DNA of 64,000 nt from an uncultured Clostridia bacterium. GTDB lineage: Bacteria > Bacillota > Clostridia > Lachnospirales > CAG-274. The position numbers and the translations under genes are program-made. The stretch spans positions 1-64,000 of the forward strand of contig CANRPW010000013.1 in the NCBI GenBank assembly GCA_947632615.1. Direction: 5' to 3'. Positions within the stretch are counted from its first letter, which is position 1. The number at the start of each line of letters is the position of its first letter. The notes beneath the pieces are model-generated. The model was given only the letters and a program-made list of their open reading frames with translations. It was not told where the DNA came from and did no database searches. This document shows positions 33,635-43,656 of this stretch, one piece after another.

Positions 33635-35335
33635 TCACATTCTTTCCGGCGCTTTTATGCCAAGAAGGTAAAGCCCCTCTTTTATGGCTGTCTTTGCCGC
33701 ATAAACAAGGGCAAGCCTTGCCTTTCTCACTTCTCCCTCGCTGCCTAATATGGAGTTATCTCTGTAGAAGCGGTTGAAGCTCTGGCATATCTCTATAAGC
33801 TGTCTTGAAATTATAAAGGGCTCGTACTTTTCTCCTGCTTCAATAAGCTTTGCGGGGAAGTCGCCCAGCGCCTTTACAAGGGCAAGAGATGACTTGTCTG
33901 TTATAAGGCTGTAGTCCACATTCTCCGGCGCGCCTTCAAGCCCTGCCTTTCTCATAATAGAGCAGGCTCTTGCGTGGGTGTACTGAACATAAGGGCCTGT
34001 TTCTCCCTCAAAATTCAATATCTTGTTCCAGTCGAAGGCTATATTTTTAATTCGGCTGTTGAACATATCGTCAAATATAACTGCCCCTATGCCCACCTGA
34101 GCGGCTATTTCCTTTTTATTTTCAAGGTCGGGGTTTTTCTCTTCTATTATTTTTTCTGTCTTTTCAACGGCTTCTCTCAGCACGTCCTCCATAAGCACAA
34201 CGTGACCGCTTCTTGTGGAGAGCTTTCCTTCTGCGCCTAAATTTACAAGGCCAAAGGGTATATGCACAAGCTCATCAGCCGCCCAGTCATAGCCCATAAG
34301 CTCCAAAACCTTAAACCACTGTGCAAAATGCAGCTTTTGGTCTATGGCGGTCACATAAAGACACTTTGCAAAGTCGTAGGTCTTTTTTCTGTAAAGAGCC
34401 GCTGTAATATCTCTTGTAGGATAAAGCGTTCCTCCGTCACTTCTGAGTATAAGGCAGGGAGGCATTTTATATTCCTCAAGGTCTACCACCTGTGCGCCTT
34501 CGCTTTCCTTTAATATGCCCTTACTCTTTATCTCCTCAACAACGGCAGGCATCATTTCATTATAGAACGACTCTCCCGTATATGCATCAAACTTAATATC
34601 CAGCATATCATATACACGGTTAAATTCCTTCATAGAAATATCTACAAACCACTTCCAAAGTGAAAGAGCTTCCTCGTCACCCTCCTGCATTTTTACAAGA
34701 TAGCCTCTTGCCTCGTCATTAAGAGAAGGGTCTATTTCTGCCTCTGTATGGAATTTTACATAAAGCCTTGTAAGCTCGCTTATGCCCTTTTCTTCTATTT
34801 CTTCCTTATTTCCCCATCTTTTATAGGCAGAAATGAGCTTGCCAAACTGTGTTCCCCAGTCGCCAAGGTGATTTATGCCAAATGACTTATAGCCCATGGC
34901 ATTATAAATTCTGTAAAGTGAATTTCCTATAACCGTAGAGCGCAGATGACCTATATGGAAGGGCTTTGCAATATTGGGGGAGGAATAGTCTATGCAGACG
35001 GTTTTTCCCTTGCCTATGTCAGTCTTTACATAGTCGCCGCCTTTTTTAAGTATGTCGTCAATTATGCCCCCTGTAAGGGATGTCTTGTTTACAAAAAAGT
35101 TGATATAGCCACCGACTACCTCAAACCTTTCAACATATTCGGAAGTACCCAGCTTTTCGGCTATTTCTGCCGCAATAAGGGGCGGAGCCTTTCTGAATAC
35201 CTTTGCCAGCCTGAAGCAGGGGAAGGCATAATCTCCCATATCAGCCTTTGGTATTTCTATTGTGTCGACTATTTCTTCTATATCCAGACCGCAGCTTTGG
35301 GCTATCAGCTTTGCTATTTCATATTTAAAATCCAT
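33635..35335 (-). CDS. argS: Arginyl-tRNA synthetase
   Basis: 566 residues, class I synthetase. HIGH motif at 127-130 in SSPNIAKPFHIGHLRST, KMSKS-equivalent GKLSTRSG, and the C-terminal DALR anticodon-binding domain with QLIEICQSFNRFYRD. ATG 35335 was chosen because GGAGGA lies eight bases upstream; an ATG at 35350 precedes that site. Promoter at 35375-35403. Confidence 0.97.
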   Translation of the reverse strand: MDFKYEIAKLIAQSCGLDIEEIVDTIEIPKADMGDYAFPCFRLAKVFRKAPPLIAAEIAEKLGTSEYVERFEVVGGYINFFVNKTSLTGGIIDDILKKGGDYVKTDIGKGKTVCIDYSSPNIAKPFHIGHLRSTVIGNSLYRIYNAMGYKSFGINHLGDWGTQFGKLISAYKRWGNKEEIEEKGISELTRLYVKFHTEAEIDPSLNDEARGYLVKMQEGDEEALSLWKWFVDISMKEFNRVYDMLDIKFDAYTGESFYNEMMPAVVEEIKSKGILKESEGAQVVDLEEYKMPPCLILRSDGGTLYPTRDITAALYRKKTYDFAKCLYVTAIDQKLHFAQWFKVLELMGYDWAADELVHIPFGLVNLGAEGKLSTRSGHVVLMEDVLREAVEKTEKIIEEKNPDLENKKEIAAQVGIGAVIFDDMFNSRIKNIAFDWNKILNFEGETGPYVQYTHARACSIMRKAGLEGAPENVDYSLITDKSSLALVKALGDFPAKLIEAGEKYEPFIISRQLIEICQSFNRFYRDNSILGSEGEVRKARLALVYAAKTAIKEGLYLLGIKAPERM

Positions 35336-35374
35336 GATATATCCTCCCATAAGTTATTTTAAGCCATTATAGTT

Positions 35375-35403
35375 ATTATAAACCCTCTCCCCCACAAATT
35401 CAA
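35375..35403 (-). promoter_or_regulatory. argS promoter
   Basis: TTGAAT (35403-35398), 17-bp spacer, TATAAT (35380-35375) on the minus strand. Confidence 0.75.
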
Positions 35404-35421
35404 CAGTAAATCAATATAAAT

Positions 35422-35465
35422 TGCCGCAGCATAAAGCCCGTATTTTTGGGGTTTTTGCTGCGGCA
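35422..35465 (-). terminator. Terminator of nadA
   Basis: Nine-bp TGCCGCAGC / GCTGCGGCA stem with a partly paired interior, eight nt after the nadA stop. Confidence 0.65.
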
Positions 35466-35473
35466 TACCGTCT

Positions 35474-36505
35474 TTATGAAAGCTCCAGCATTTTATTAAG
35501 AGCCTTTACGGCATCTTTAGCTGTCTGCTTGTCGACCCTTATCTGTCTTTTGAAATTTCCTTCTTCAATTTCTGCAAGGGTCTCGTAGAGATTGTCTAAG
35601 TTTATTTTATTCATATTACGGCACTTGCTGTTGGTGTCTAAAATGAGTATTTCCTTATCGGGGTTGTTTTTAATAAGCCTGTCAACAAGGTTTTTCTCTG
35701 TGCCTATTATAAATTTGCTACCCGAGGGAGCGTCCTTCACCTGATTTATAATATATTCCGTAGAGCCTTTGCCGTCTGCCTTTGAGGCTATTTCATAGCG
35801 ACATTCGGGGTGTACTATTATTTTATAGTCCGGGTGAGCCTTTCTCATACTTTCATAAGTTTCATCGGATATAAAATGATGCACATGGCAATAACCGCCC
35901 CAGAGCACACATTTTACTTCCTCTTTATTGCAGTCAAAATAAAGCTCATCGTGTATCTGATTGTAAAGAGCCATATTTTCAAGCCCTACGCCAAGGTCTA
36001 CGCAGGTGTTTCTTCCCAAATTCTGATCGGGGAGGAAAAGCACTGTTTTGCCCTGACTAAGCGCCCATTTAAGTATAGCGGGGGCATTTCCCGAAGTAAC
36101 CACCGTGCCGCCAAGTCTTCCGCAAAATGCCTTTATCTCCGCTTTGGAATTTACGTATGTAACAGGCAATATATTGCCCTTACCAAATTCGTTTTCAAGC
36201 CTTTCAAGGCATTTTTCCGCTGTCTTTTCGTCTGCCATGTCTGCCATAGGGCAGCCTGCATCTTTCTCGGGAAGCAGCACTATCTGCTCATCGTTTGTGA
36301 GTATATCGGCAGTCTCCGCCATAAAATGCACGCCGCAGAACACTATATATTTAGCCCTTTTATTTGCCTCAGCCACCTTTGCCAGCTTAAGAGAGTCTCC
36401 TACACTGTCAGCAAGGGCAACTATTTCATCAGTCTGATAATGATGGGCAAGAATGAGTAGGTCTTCCCCCATTCTTTGTTTGATTTTTTTAATTTCTTCT
36501 ATCAT
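35474..36505 (-). CDS. nadA: Quinolinate synthase A
   Basis: 343 residues. A [4Fe-4S] enzyme condensing iminoaspartate with dihydroxyacetone phosphate in NAD synthesis. Visible: ILAHHYQ near the N-terminus, VFCGVHFMAETA (cluster cysteine), FLPDQNLGRNT, GYCHVHH, VHPECRYE (second cysteine) and LDTNSKCRNM (third). nadB and nadC, its usual partners, are not adjacent. Has its own promoter (36552-36580). Confidence 0.95.
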   Translation of the reverse strand: MIEEIKKIKQRMGEDLLILAHHYQTDEIVALADSVGDSLKLAKVAEANKRAKYIVFCGVHFMAETADILTNDEQIVLLPEKDAGCPMADMADEKTAEKCLERLENEFGKGNILPVTYVNSKAEIKAFCGRLGGTVVTSGNAPAILKWALSQGKTVLFLPDQNLGRNTCVDLGVGLENMALYNQIHDELYFDCNKEEVKCVLWGGYCHVHHFISDETYESMRKAHPDYKIIVHPECRYEIASKADGKGSTEYIINQVKDAPSGSKFIIGTEKNLVDRLIKNNPDKEILILDTNSKCRNMNKINLDNLYETLAEIEEGNFKRQIRVDKQTAKDAVKALNKMLELS

Positions 36506-36551
36506 AAATATCCTCTTTCGTGATTAAAATTCGCATTGGCTTACTGAATAA

Positions 36552-36580
36552 ATAGTATCACAGAGGGGCTTCAATGTCAA
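36552..36580 (-). promoter_or_regulatory. nadA promoter
   Basis: TTGACA (36580-36575), 17-bp spacer, TACTAT (36557-36552) on the minus strand. Confidence 0.75.
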
Positions 36581-36651
36581 GAAAATACCGCCTTTGACTA
36601 ATAAGCATAAGCGGTTATAATATTACATTTTCGTCAATAACTTTTACTAAA

Positions 36652-36695
36652 TAAAAAAAGTCCCATTCCCTTAAGGAACAGGACCTTTGTTTTTT
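36652..36695 (-). terminator. Terminator of gap
   Basis: Stem gtcc..ttcc / ggaa..ggac with an internal mismatch, enclosed by A- and T-tracts, directly after the gap stop. Confidence 0.75.
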
Positions 36696-36698
36696 TAA

Positions 36699-37712
36699 TT
36701 AGCCAAGCTCTGCGAAATACTTGATTGTTCTAACCATCTGGCTTGTGTATGAATTTTCGTTGTCATACCATGAAACAACCTGTACTTCATAAAGATCGTC
36801 AGCAACCTTTGATACCATTGTCTGTGTAGCATCAAAGAGTGAGCCGTATGTCATACCGATAACGTCTGAAGAAACGATCTGATCTTCGTTGTAGCCGAAT
36901 GAAGCAGAAGCTGCTGCCTTCATAGCTGCGTTGATGCCCTCAACCGTTACGTCTGAACCCTTTACAACTGCTGTAAGGATAGTTGTAGAACCTGTAGGAA
37001 CGGGAACTCTCTGAGCAGATCCTATGAGTTTGCCGTTAAGCTCGGGAATAACAAGACCGATAGCCTTAGCTGCGCCTGTTGAGTTAGGAACGATGTTGAT
37101 AGCTGCTGCACGGGCACGTCTGAAATCGCCCTTTCTGTGAGGACCGTCAAGAACCATCTGATCGCCTGTGTAAGCGTGGATAGTTGACATGATACCTGAC
37201 TGGATAGGAGCATAGTCGTTAAGTGCCTTAGCCATAGGTGCAAGGCAGTTTGTTGTACATGAAGCTGCTGAAATTATAGTGTCAGAAGCCTTAAGTGTAC
37301 CCTCGTTTACGCTGAAAACGATTGTAGGAAGATCGTTGCCTGCGGGTGCAGAAATAACAACCTTCTTAGCGCCTGCATCAATATGAGCCTGAGCCTTAGC
37401 CTTTGATGTATAGAAACCTGTACATTCAAGAACTACGTCTACACCAAGCTCTCCCCAAGGAAGCTCTGCTGCATTAGCCTTAGCATAAATAGTGATCTTC
37501 TTTCCGTCAACTGTAATAGAATCTTCTCCTGCCTCTACAGTGCCGTTAAATCTGCCCTGTGCTGAGTCATACTTTAAAAGATGTGCAAGCATTGCAGGAT
37601 TTGTTAAGTCGTTGATTGCTACTACTTCATAGCCTTCTGCATGGAACATCTGTCTGAAAGCAAGACGTCCGATACGTCCGAAGCCATTGATTGCAACTTT
37701 TACGTTAGCCAT
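36699..37712 (-). CDS. gap: Glyceraldehyde-3-phosphate dehydrogenase
   Basis: 337 residues, glycolytic NAD-dependent enzyme. [17 protein letters not shown], catalytic [26 protein letters not shown] and [15 protein letters not shown] are all canonical. ATG 37712 follows TAGGAGG; an upstream in-frame start at 37766 precedes the site. Codon usage is that of a highly expressed gene. It stands alone; pgk and tpi are not adjacent. Confidence 0.97.
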   Translation of the reverse strand: MANVKVAINGFGRIGRLAFRQMFHAEGYEVVAINDLTNPAMLAHLLKYDSAQGRFNGTVEAGEDSITVDGKKITIYAKANAAELPWGELGVDVVLECTGFYTSKAKAQAHIDAGAKKVVISAPAGNDLPTIVFSVNEGTLKASDTIISAASCTTNCLAPMAKALNDYAPIQSGIMSTIHAYTGDQMVLDGPHRKGDFRRARAAAINIVPNSTGAAKAIGLVIPELNGKLIGSAQRVPVPTGSTTILTAVVKGSDVTVEGINAAMKAAASASFGYNEDQIVSSDVIGMTYGSLFDATQTMVSKVADDLYEVQVVSWYDNENSYTSQMVRTIKYFAELG

Positions 37713-37948
37713 TTTAATTATCCTCCTATTAAAAATATAGTTTTTTCCTTTAAATGGTATGCCCATTTATTCTCCCATTATTATATCACATTTATTCCAT
37801 AAATTAAATAATTTTTTAACAAATTTAAAAAAAAATGTGAATTTTATATAGTATGTCCAAAAAAACATTTTTATAAAAAGCTTTTTTGTCTGTTGTGCCA
37901 AGAAAATTCCCTCATTTCAGCCCTTTATAAGCAGGGTAAAGGTACTCA

Positions 37949-39319
37949 TCACTCATTCATAATAAGACTCATATAGTTGTTCATAAAAGCCATAAAAGCC
38001 AAAGAGCCTGCCAAAATTACCCCAAGAGAAACGGCAGACGGGTCGCAGCCTTTCTTTATATTTTCTATATCCTCCCTGTATGTGCCGACTATATCGGAAA
38101 TAAGCATAATAAGGGAAAACCACATAAAAATATAGGTTCTGTCTGCTGATGCCCATATAGTAGGTGAAAATCCAAGCATAATTCTTGTGGAAACACCAAG
38201 TACAAGAGTGCCCACCAGTCTTATAAGCTCAGAAATATTTTTGCTGAGTATGCATAAATTAATAATTGTAAATCCTCCTATAATACATATAAGAGCTATG
38301 AAGGCATAGGTGTACAGAGATGTATATGTTTGCACAGAAACGACACCGTACTGACCGATCGCCGGCCTTACCCACTGAATTTCTGCCGGAGCAAACTTAG
38401 CAAAGCCCCAAAGCAGCAAGGGTATAACAGCCGACAGCCTCTTGGTTATATTTTTATATCTATACCATATAATAAACGCTATAAGCAGTGAGAGAACAAC
38501 AAAAAGCCCACAGCTTTCAAATAAAACACGATTCATACTGGAAACAAATGCCATCTGTATTTTCCCGATAAAAGAAACCATGCCATAGTCTTTATACCAC
38601 AATAGCATTTCTCCCGCAAGTCTTTTTTTATTTCCTCCGCCGAAAAACAAAGTGCATATTCCCATAAGCTGAATTATAAGAGAAGCTGCGCCTACAATAG
38701 CGCCCTTTTTCTTATTCATAAATGTAATGAGCAGAAATAAAATAAACACAACTGTCATTACTATAACAGCCTGCTCCTGATTTGCACAAATCAGTACAGA
38801 AACAAAATAGAGTATTTTTCGGGGAATGTTCAGAGCTTCATACCCCCCTTTATAAATTCTTTTAAGAAGGGACAGGGCAGAGAGCATAGCCGCCGTAACA
38901 AGCCAATAGCACATTGTGGTTGAAACTATCCCCGCCTGTGTCATATTCGTATAGGGATATAAGCAAATAAGGAAAATACACAGCCAATATTTAGTCCCTT
39001 TGTAATAAATATCGGATATTCCCTTTATAATGCCTATAAGAGCGGCGGTATTTATAACAGCGCATATAAGTATAGCCCTGTTGAAATACAGAATACCGTA
39101 TGTGAGAATATATGTTATATATCTTGGTGATATGTCATGGGCAAATCTGACAGCTTCTTTTATACGGGATAAAAAAGATGCGTTTTCAAGGGCTCTTCTT
39201 CCCACATCATCATTACTGAACGTAAGTAAAGCATTGACTATAAAAAACGCCAGTACAAAAACTATAAACAATCCGTTTTCCTTTATAAAACTGCCTGCTT
39301 TTTGTTTTATATTTTTCAT
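37949..39319 (-). CDS. Polytopic membrane protein, DUF6056-like
   Basis: 456 residues with about 11-12 membrane segments. An extracellular loop after helix 1 has SNDDVGRRAL and ISPRYITYIL, a layout seen in DUF6056/GtrII-like glycosyl transferases of Gram-positive envelopes. The following minus-strand partner (39330-39800) lies 10 nt upstream and is a short membrane-anchored protein. A role in polysaccharide decoration is inference; catalytic residues are not identified beyond the loop Asp pair. Confidence 0.6.
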   Translation of the reverse strand: MKNIKQKAGSFIKENGLFIVFVLAFFIVNALLTFSNDDVGRRALENASFLSRIKEAVRFAHDISPRYITYILTYGILYFNRAILICAVINTAALIGIIKGISDIYYKGTKYWLCIFLICLYPYTNMTQAGIVSTTMCYWLVTAAMLSALSLLKRIYKGGYEALNIPRKILYFVSVLICANQEQAVIVMTVVFILFLLITFMNKKKGAIVGAASLIIQLMGICTLFFGGGNKKRLAGEMLLWYKDYGMVSFIGKIQMAFVSSMNRVLFESCGLFVVLSLLIAFIIWYRYKNITKRLSAVIPLLLWGFAKFAPAEIQWVRPAIGQYGVVSVQTYTSLYTYAFIALICIIGGFTIINLCILSKNISELIRLVGTLVLGVSTRIMLGFSPTIWASADRTYIFMWFSLIMLISDIVGTYREDIENIKKGCDPSAVSLGVILAGSLAFMAFMNNYMSLIMNE

Positions 39320-39329
39320 AGCCGACTCC

Positions 39330-39800
39330 TTATATTCTCAATGTTTTTCCTGTGTCTGCCGTATAATTTTTTCCGTTATTCTTATACAGCAAAATTATAT
39401 CATATATTTTGCTGTCCCCAAGCCTTGAAGCATATGCCCGTGACAAAAAACCGGAAGCGTCATAATTAAAGCCATCATTATAAGCCTGTGTAACTTCATT
39501 TCTTATAAGCATCTCCGTAGGAAGAACATACGCCTTGTCGCTGTCATGCTCCTTCAGAGCTACTCTTATGTCATATGTTTTTATGCTCTGTCCCTTTTCA
39601 AAAGCCCAGCCCAATATAAAAACAATGCCATTTTCAACACTCGCATCGTCTATACAAAAATTTATTTTTTCTTCTCCCCCAAGCTGTGAAAGAGTTATTG
39701 TCTTTACCTGCGCCTTGTCGGCATATATCAGAAAACAAAAGCCGAATGACAACAGAATCATAACAATAATTGCTGTTTTCAATTTTGTTCCCGAAAGCAT
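39330..39800 (-). CDS. Membrane-anchored extracytoplasmic protein, unknown
   Basis: 156 residues from ATG 39800 (GGAGGT 10 bases upstream). One N-terminal helix (TAIIVMILLSFGFCFLIYA) and an outside beta-rich domain: ILGWAFEKGQSIKTYDIRV, VLPTEMLIRNEVTQAYN, YDASGFLSRAY, YDIILLYKNNG. This domain type is found next to, or fused with, membrane glycosyltransferases in Clostridia. It probably works with the 37949-39319 product. Confidence 0.6.
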   Translation of the reverse strand: MLSGTKLKTAIIVMILLSFGFCFLIYADKAQVKTITLSQLGGEEKINFCIDDASVENGIVFILGWAFEKGQSIKTYDIRVALKEHDSDKAYVLPTEMLIRNEVTQAYNDGFNYDASGFLSRAYASRLGDSKIYDIILLYKNNGKNYTADTGKTLRI

Positions 39801-39858
39801 AAAAACATCTACCTCCAATTATTAACCTTAAGTCAATATCCTCCAAAACATATAGTCC

Positions 39859-39888
39859 TTCGGGCTGTGGGAAACGGCACAGCCCGAA
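39859..39888 (-). terminator. Hairpin after purL
   Basis: 11-bp perfect stem TTCGGGCTGTG / CACAGCCCGAA, 10 nt after the purL stop; T-tract is weak. Confidence 0.6.
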
Positions 39889-39897
39889 AAACATAAT

Positions 39898-42800
39898 TTA
39901 TTTGAAATAAGCTACCCCTGCTTCAAACAGCTTCTGGTCGGTCTTTCCGGGCACGTTTTTATAGAGATTTTTGCCTATACGCTCGCTGTGACCCATCTTG
40001 CCGAGCACTCTGCCATCGGGGCTTGTTATGCCCTCTATGGCATATACAGAGCCGTTTACATTATAGCGTATGTCATAGGTCGGGTTGCCGCCAAAATCAA
40101 CATACTGTGTGGCTATCTGAGAGTTTTCTTCAAGCTGTTTTACAAGCTCTTCCGAAGCAAGAAATCTTCCTTCACCGTGAGAAACTGCCACATTGAACAT
40201 ATCCCCTGCTTCTGTGTTCCAAAGCCAAGGCGATTTGTTGGATATTATCTTTGTATGCGCAAGGCAGGAAACGTGTCTGCCTATAGTATTGAATGAAAGC
40301 GTAGGGCTGTTTTCGTCAATGTCCCTTATTTCGCCGTAAGGCACAAGGCCTAATTTTATAAGCGCCTGGAAGCCGTTGCAAATACCGAGCATAAGTCCGT
40401 CACGGTTGTTAAGCAGATCCATAACTGCCTCTTTCACAACAGGATTTCTGAATACGGCAGCTATAAACTTGCCCGATCCCTCAGGCTCGTCACCTGCGGA
40501 AAACCCTCCCGGGAGCATTACTATTTGTGAATTATTTATCAATTTAGCAAGCTGCTCCGCAGACTCCTTAAGCCAAGCCGTTTTAAGATTTCTTACAACA
40601 AAGGTCTCGGCCTTTGCCCCGGCTCTGTTAAAGCACTTAAGGGTGTCATATTCGCAGTTTGTGCCCGGGAATACGGGAATGACAACTCTTGGCGCTGCAA
40701 TTCCCTTTCCGGGATATTCCTTATCTATAATGTTAAATTCCTTAACGGCAATATTCTTTACCTCATATTCGTCATAGAGCTTTGTGGGAAATACCTTTTC
40801 CATAGGCAATATCCAATCCTTTTTGGCATCGTTTTCCAAAATTTCAAGTCCGTTAAGTATAAGAAGATGTCTCTGACTTACGGTAGTGCCTAAAATTTCA
40901 AAGTTGCAGCCCTTAAGGTCTTTCTTTGCTTCTTCCTCCGTTCCGTCATACTCTACAATAAATGAGCCATAGCTTATGTCGAAGAAGTCATTTCCGTTTA
41001 TTTCTGCACCTATGTCGTTGCCAAATATCATTTTGGAAATGCTTGCGGCAGCTCCCCCTCTGCCTACTGTTGCCGCTGAGATTATGCTGCCCTTTCTTAT
41101 AAGCTTTGTCACGGTGTCAAACTCGTCTTTAAGCTTGTCAAAATCGGGTATGTCGTTTTTATCATATTCGGCATTTATTCTTACAATAAGAGAGCCAACC
41201 TTTTTAAATTCGGGAGATATTATGTTTTTAGCCTTTGTTACGTCTACTGCAAAGGAAACAAGTGTGGGCGGAACGGTCATATCCATAAATGTACCGCTCA
41301 TACTGTCTTTGCCGCCTATAGCAGCAAGCCCTAACTTCATCTGAGCCAAAAAGCCGCCTAAAAGAGCCGCAAGAGGCTTGCCCCACTTCTCCGGGTCTTT
41401 GCCAAGGTGTTCAAAATATTCCTGAAAGGTAAGATATACGTCCTTATAGCTTCCCCCTGCGGCAACTATCTTAGCCACAGACTCTACAACCGCATATATT
41501 GCCCCGTGGAACGGACTTTGCTTAGCCACAAACGGATTATAGCCAAAGCTCATAAGCGTAGCCGTGTCTGTCTCTCCCTCTACAACGGGCACTTTTGCCG
41601 CCATAGCCTCGGGAGGTGTGAGCTGATTTTTGCCGCCAAAGGGCATAAGCACCGTGCCTGCGCCTATGGTTGAGTCAAATCTTTCGGAAAGACCCTTCTG
41701 GGAAGCTATGTTTATGTCCTTAACTATATTTACCCACTTTTCCTTTACGTTGTTGCCCTCGGGTATCTCGTTTTCAAGCTTAGGAGCAGCCTTTACAACA
41801 ACGTCGGTCTTTTGCATAACGCCGTTGGTATCAAGGAAATCTCTCGATATATCTAAAATGGGCTTACCCCTCCATATCATTTTAAGTCTTCTGTCGTCTG
41901 TGACTACGGCAACCTTTGTAGCCTCCAAGTTTTCCTCATTGGCTATTTCTATAAATCTGTCCGCGTCCTCTTTTCTTACAACAACTGCCATTCTCTCCTG
42001 AGATTCTGAGATGGCTATTTCTGTTCCGTCAAGACCCTCGTACTTTTTAGGCACTATGTCAAGGTCGATTATAAGACCGTCTGCAAGCTCACCTACGGCT
42101 ACGGAAATTCCCCCTGCGCCAAAGTCGTTGCAGCGCTTTATCATTTTGCTGGCTTCGGGATTTCTGAAAAGTCTTTGGAGCTTTCTCTCTGTAGGCGGAT
42201 TACCCTTCTGCACTTCTGCTCCGCAGGTGTTTATAGAGTCCTCGTTGTGCTCCTTTGATGAGCCTGTTGCGCCGCCGCAGCCGTCACGTCCCGCTCTGCC
42301 GCCTGTCATAATAATGACATCTCCCGCTTCGGGGCGAAGTCTTATTACGTTTTCCTTTTTGGCTGCCGCAATAACAGCGCCTATTTCCATTCTCTTAGCC
42401 ACATAGCCCTCGTCATATATCTCATGCACCTGACCCGTAGCAAGACCTATCTGATTGCCATATGAAGAATAGCCTGCGGCAGCCTCTCTGGTGAGCTTTC
42501 TCTGAGGAAGCTTTCCGGGAATGGTGTCTTTTACTGCCTTTCTCGGGTCGCCGCTGCCCGTTACTCTCATTGCCTGATATACATACGCTCTGCCCGAAAG
42601 AGGATCTCTTATAGCGCCGCCAAGACAAGTAGCCGCACCGCCGAAGGGCTCTATTTCCGTTGGGTGGTTGTGGGTCTCGTTTTTAAACATTATGAGATAG
42701 TCTTCGTCCTTGCCGTTTATATCTACCTTTGCATTTATAGAGCAAGCGTTTATTTCCTCAGACTCGTCAAGAGCAGGCAGCTTGCCCATTTCCTTGAGAG

Positions 42801-43644
42801 AGCGCACGCCCTGAGTGGCAATATCCATAAGGCAGACGGGCTTTGTTCTTCCAAGTCTTTCTCTTTCGCTTATGTAAAGCTTATAAGCGTCCTCAATAGC
42901 CTTGCTGTAGTCCCCCTTTTCAAACTTCACCTTTTTAAGGTTGGTAGCAAAGGTAGTATGTCTGCAATGGTCAGACCAATATGTGTCTATTACTCTGATC
43001 TCCGTAATGGTTGGATTTCTTTTTTCGTCGTTTTTGAAGTATTCACGGCAGAAAAGAAGGTCCTCAAGGCTCATGGCAAGCCCCAATTCATCTCTCAGCT
43101 TTTCCGCTTCTTTATCCGTCATATTTATAAAGTTGTCAAATACTTTAACGTCGTCAGGCTCTTCATAGACCATCTTAAGGCTTTCGGGCTTTTTAAGCGC
43201 CGCCTCTCTTGAGTCTACGGGGTTTATGCAATATTTCTTGACTGCTTCAAGCTCTTTTGCGGATATTTCGCCCTTAAGCACATACACCTTAGCTACATTT
43301 ATAAGAGGTCTTTCCTCTCCCGTAACTATCTGTACGCACTGCATGGCGGAGTCTGCCCTCTGGTCGAACTGACCGGGCAAAAATTCCACAGCAAAGGCTT
43401 TTTCGCCCCTGTGCTTTTTATACTTTTCCTCATATACTATGTCAACGGGAGGCTCTGAAAATATAGTCGTCTTACATTCTTCAAAATGCTTGTCATCAAG
43501 CCCCTCTATGTCATATCTTATAAGTATTCTTACGTCTTCAAGCCCCTTGAGCTCTAAGTTTTCTTTCAAATCGTCATACAGTCTTGCCGCTTCTATGTTG
43601 CAGCCCTGCTTTTTTTCAACATAAATTCTTCTGATAGATGCCAT
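39898..43644 (-). CDS. purL: Phosphoribosylformylglycinamidine synthase (single-chain)
   Basis: 1248 residues, the large form that fuses the N-terminal linker, AIR-synthase-like catalytic halves and a C-terminal glutaminase. Seen: VIDTYWSDHCRHTTF, FKNETHNHPTEIEPFGGAATCLGG, GGRAGRDGCGGATGSS, then IPVFPGTNCEYDTLKCF, LPGGFSAGDEPEG and the glutaminase nucleophile in LGICNGFQAL. Fourth step of purine synthesis. No other pur gene is nearby; tgt lies 12 nt upstream and is likely cotranscribed. Confidence 0.97.
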   Translation of the reverse strand: MASIRRIYVEKKQGCNIEAARLYDDLKENLELKGLEDVRILIRYDIEGLDDKHFEECKTTIFSEPPVDIVYEEKYKKHRGEKAFAVEFLPGQFDQRADSAMQCVQIVTGEERPLINVAKVYVLKGEISAKELEAVKKYCINPVDSREAALKKPESLKMVYEEPDDVKVFDNFINMTDKEAEKLRDELGLAMSLEDLLFCREYFKNDEKRNPTITEIRVIDTYWSDHCRHTTFATNLKKVKFEKGDYSKAIEDAYKLYISERERLGRTKPVCLMDIATQGVRSLKEMGKLPALDESEEINACSINAKVDINGKDEDYLIMFKNETHNHPTEIEPFGGAATCLGGAIRDPLSGRAYVYQAMRVTGSGDPRKAVKDTIPGKLPQRKLTREAAAGYSSYGNQIGLATGQVHEIYDEGYVAKRMEIGAVIAAAKKENVIRLRPEAGDVIIMTGGRAGRDGCGGATGSSKEHNEDSINTCGAEVQKGNPPTERKLQRLFRNPEASKMIKRCNDFGAGGISVAVGELADGLIIDLDIVPKKYEGLDGTEIAISESQERMAVVVRKEDADRFIEIANEENLEATKVAVVTDDRRLKMIWRGKPILDISRDFLDTNGVMQKTDVVVKAAPKLENEIPEGNNVKEKWVNIVKDINIASQKGLSERFDSTIGAGTVLMPFGGKNQLTPPEAMAAKVPVVEGETDTATLMSFGYNPFVAKQSPFHGAIYAVVESVAKIVAAGGSYKDVYLTFQEYFEHLGKDPEKWGKPLAALLGGFLAQMKLGLAAIGGKDSMSGTFMDMTVPPTLVSFAVDVTKAKNIISPEFKKVGSLIVRINAEYDKNDIPDFDKLKDEFDTVTKLIRKGSIISAATVGRGGAAASISKMIFGNDIGAEINGNDFFDISYGSFIVEYDGTEEEAKKDLKGCNFEILGTTVSQRHLLILNGLEILENDAKKDWILPMEKVFPTKLYDEYEVKNIAVKEFNIIDKEYPGKGIAAPRVVIPVFPGTNCEYDTLKCFNRAGAKAETFVVRNLKTAWLKESAEQLAKLINNSQIVMLPGGFSAGDEPEGSGKFIAAVFRNPVVKEAVMDLLNNRDGLMLGICNGFQALIKLGLVPYGEIRDIDENSPTLSFNTIGRHVSCLAHTKIISNKSPWLWNTEAGDMFNVAVSHGEGRFLASEELVKQLEENSQIATQYVDFGGNPTYDIRYNVNGSVYAIEGITSPDGRVLGKMGHSERIGKNLYKNVPGKTDQKLFEAGVAYFK

Positions 43645-43656
43645 AGCTTTCTCCTT